Position numbers and translations under genes: made by a program
In this document: one piece after another, positions 62,475 through 64,000 of the stretch
How positions within the stretch are numbered: position 1 is the stretch's first letter
Layout of the letters: every line of letters starts with the position of its first letter
Assembly (NCBI RefSeq): GCF_003001695.1
Contig: NZ_PVYX01000002.1
Coordinates: forward strand, 1,674,001-1,738,000
Length of the DNA: 64,000 bases
Direction: 5' to 3'
Origin: Flagellimonas meridianipacifica
Lineage (GTDB): Bacteria > Bacteroidota > Bacteroidia > Flavobacteriales > Flavobacteriaceae
The notes under the pieces: model-generated
The model's input: the letters and a program-made list of their open reading frames with translations, nothing else
Told to the model about the DNA's origin: nothing
The model's database searches: none

Positions 62475-63335
62475 ATGTTTAAAAAACCTGATACAGTATT
62501 CCTGGCAGTTTCTATTTTTTATGCACGCGAAGCGTGGTATAAAATTATTTTAGAGGGAATAGTTCCATTTGTTGATGAGGAATCAGATTTAGAAAGCTAT
62601 TATGTAGCTCTAAATAGTGATAGAGGTGAGCACATCAGACTTTCTTTAAAAACAAATAAAAATAAGGCCATAATATTGGCAAAAAAGATTGATGGCTATT
62701 TTTCAGATTACTTATTGAAAAATCCATCTAATAAGACTAAAAAGTCAGTGCCAATGGGTAGTTTGTTTACAGATTTCAAGAACAACTCTATCCACTACGG
62801 AGTATTTGATTTTAATTTCTCAGTTGGTTTCATTAGGATTTCTGAAAGCTTTCATCGCGATATAAGCAAGGTCCTTTTTTCTACATTTGAAATGTACGGT
62901 GAAAATCACACTGACTATTCGGTAGAAATAATTCTTCAAATATTCACCGTATTCTCAAATGTTGTCTCCTTCACCAAAGAAATGAGTTACAATTTTTTTT
63001 ATCACTTGCTTCAAGAGGAAAACTTAAGTTTTTCTCATGATGTTCTAAACCAAATTTCAGAAGTTGCTCAAAGTAATTTCGAAAAAAATAAAGAAGAATT
63101 GAAGGATTTCATTCTAAAAAACTACAATGTCCAAATTGGAAAGTTTGATGGAGATTGGTTAAATCTGTCGGCTTTATGTATAAATTCATTTCTTTCCGAG
63201 ATAAAAAAAATTAACCATACTACAGATTTAAATGAGCTTTACCCATATATAGTAAAAGCATTCTTAAATATGTTTGATTTCAAACAAAAGGTTATGGCAT
63301 ATAATCTTTTTCTTAAAACACTAAAATTTATGTAG
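62475..63335 (+). CDS. Protein resembling lantibiotic-dehydratase C-terminal (SpaB_C) domain
   Basis: A 286-residue protein with no signal peptide or membrane span. Its layout resembles SpaB_C/thiopeptide-type proteins: a Trp start helix (YAREAWYKIILEGIVPFVDEE), a strand with the HxRxxx phrase (YYVALNSDRGEHIRLSLKT, compare RYxxPxxHLRLR), then NNSIHYGVFDFNFSVGFIRISESFHRDISKVLFSTFE, where the usual YxPExxRYGG is degenerate. In class I lanthipeptide systems this domain removes glutamate from activated Ser/Thr. No N-terminal dehydratase partner is visible. The similarity is by eye and moderate; otherwise it is a hypothetical protein. Confidence 0.5.
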   Translation: MFKKPDTVFLAVSIFYAREAWYKIILEGIVPFVDEESDLESYYVALNSDRGEHIRLSLKTNKNKAIILAKKIDGYFSDYLLKNPSNKTKKSVPMGSLFTDFKNNSIHYGVFDFNFSVGFIRISESFHRDISKVLFSTFEMYGENHTDYSVEIILQIFTVFSNVVSFTKEMSYNFFYHLLQEENLSFSHDVLNQISEVAQSNFEKNKEELKDFILKNYNVQIGKFDGDWLNLSALCINSFLSEIKKINHTTDLNELYPYIVKAFLNMFDFKQKVMAYNLFLKTLKFM

Positions 63336-63341
63336 AACAAA

Positions 63342-64000
63342 ATGATGGATAAAGTTTTTTGTGTAATCTTGGATTATTGTGGGGGAAGTAGAACTGATAA
63401 GCTTTTTCTAAAACTTTCTAAGTGGAACCCTAATTTTAAAATCCATATTTTGGATAATGACAGTCCTTCAAATAAAAGTAATTATATAACCCATCAGAAT
63501 AAATTTAATTCTGGTGTTGGTGGAGGAATTGTTGACTGTATATCATTGGCAAAACTTAACAATTCTAAGTACATATTATTTATTGCTAACGATATTTTAC
63601 CTGTTACTAGAATAGATTTCCAACATTTACTAGAAATCATAGAATGTAATTCTGATGTTATACAAATCAGTACATCTCTAACCAAAAACTCTGATAAAAA
63701 GTATTATCCCTGGATGTACAATAGAGGCAATAAAGACAATAGAATTGTTAGACATGCCGACTTACTTTGCTCTCTTTTGAGGATTGATTTTATTGATAGT
63801 TTTGGAGGATTTCCTAAATCACGAAGTGGTTGGGGATATGACTGGGAAATTAGTTATCAAGCTAAGTTGCAAAGAAAAAAAATAGTCGTGTGCGATTATT
63901 ACAGAGTCAAGCATCTTGACGAGAAGAAGTCAACAACTGTTTGGAACAAAAAATTAGAGGAGGTTATTGAAATATACAATAAACGTTACGGAGACTATCG
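63342..64000 (+). CDS. Glycosyltransferase-like protein (3' end cut by window edge)
   Basis: The frame opens with two ATG codons (63342, 63345) and runs to the edge without a stop, about 219 residues. It starts MDKVFCVILDYCGGSRTDKLF, like a GT2 N-terminal strand. Then come an IHILDNDSPSNKSNY segment, a FIANDILPV acidic region in place of DxD, and GGFPKSRSGWGYDWEISYQAK, reminiscent of the GxxxED/GWGxxxE acceptor site. It starts seven bases after the preceding stop, so it belongs to the same operon. Confidence 0.7.
   Translation, partial: MMDKVFCVILDYCGGSRTDKLFLKLSKWNPNFKIHILDNDSPSNKSNYITHQNKFNSGVGGGIVDCISLAKLNNSKYILFIANDILPVTRIDFQHLLEIIECNSDVIQISTSLTKNSDKKYYPWMYNRGNKDNRIVRHADLLCSLLRIDFIDSFGGFPKSRSGWGYDWEISYQAKLQRKKIVVCDYYRVKHLDEKKSTTVWNKKLEEVIEIYNKRYGDY

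Overview
The window looks like chromosomal DNA of a marine-type member of the family Flavobacteriaceae (Bacteroidota). Supporting signs are the gliding-motility genes gldF and gldG, several families largely confined to this phylum (DUF2911, DUF4290, DUF6747-like, DUF4870), a FecI/FecR/TonB-receptor signalling set, AT-rich DNA, and promoters of the Bacteroidota type (-33 TTTG / -7 TAnnTTTG), best seen before the tRNA-Met and BLUF genes. Genus is not decided; a Muricauda/Maribacter-like genome is a guess.

Layout. 1-11 kb: a truncated DUF2911 gene, a light-repair operon (SRPBCC, SDR, photolyase), a secreted M20 amidohydrolase, a lipocalin-like/VOC fusion, a small Omp85 protein, pirin, a TPR/LytS-type kinase and a BLUF photoreceptor. 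11-19.6 kb: housekeeping genes (murA with Asp in place of the fosfomycin-target Cys, DUF4290, DUF493, P-loop NTPase, recQ, fmt, HU, YqgE, class IV aminotransferase, START-like protein, tRNA-Met). 20-25.2 kb: TonB receptor, FecR and ECF sigma factor facing a very acidic four-repeat lipoprotein. 25-33 kb: a lone receiver, DUF6747, a dicarboxylate symporter, a cytochrome c lipoprotein, a membrane MutS-like ATPase, and a cNMP/CBS/DUF294 protein with a DEDDh exonuclease.

33-44 kb is an acetate/propionate uptake and activation locus: acs, a PrpE-like ligase, a receiver-only regulator, a symporter-histidine kinase fusion, a DUF3311-like small membrane protein, an ActP-type symporter with its DUF4212 subunit, a porin, and a small zinc-ribbon/HTH protein resembling a transposase N-terminus. 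That last gene is bracketed by perfect 11-bp inverted repeats. 44-52.8 kb returns to core genes (purC, phoH, SAM hydrolase, ABM protein, gldFG, dnaN, DUF4870, mnmE).

From the 3' end of mnmE to the right edge the window looks like a genomic island. A tyrosine integrase sits beside the mnmE 3' end, a site type also used by SGI1-family islands, with phased repeats before it. Then come cysN and cysD and a decayed cysC tail on the minus strand. A plus-strand cluster follows: a C39-peptidase ABC exporter, a HlyD adaptor, a sulfotransferase, an intact cysC, a GT2 glycosyltransferase, a protein resembling the lantibiotic-dehydratase C-terminal (SpaB_C) domain, and a second, truncated glycosyltransferase-like gene. 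Together these could make PAPS (CysND + CysC), sulfate and glycosylate a product, and export a leader-cleaved peptide. I infer a possible sulfated, glycosylated RiPP system; no precursor peptide gene is visible, so it may lie beyond the right edge.
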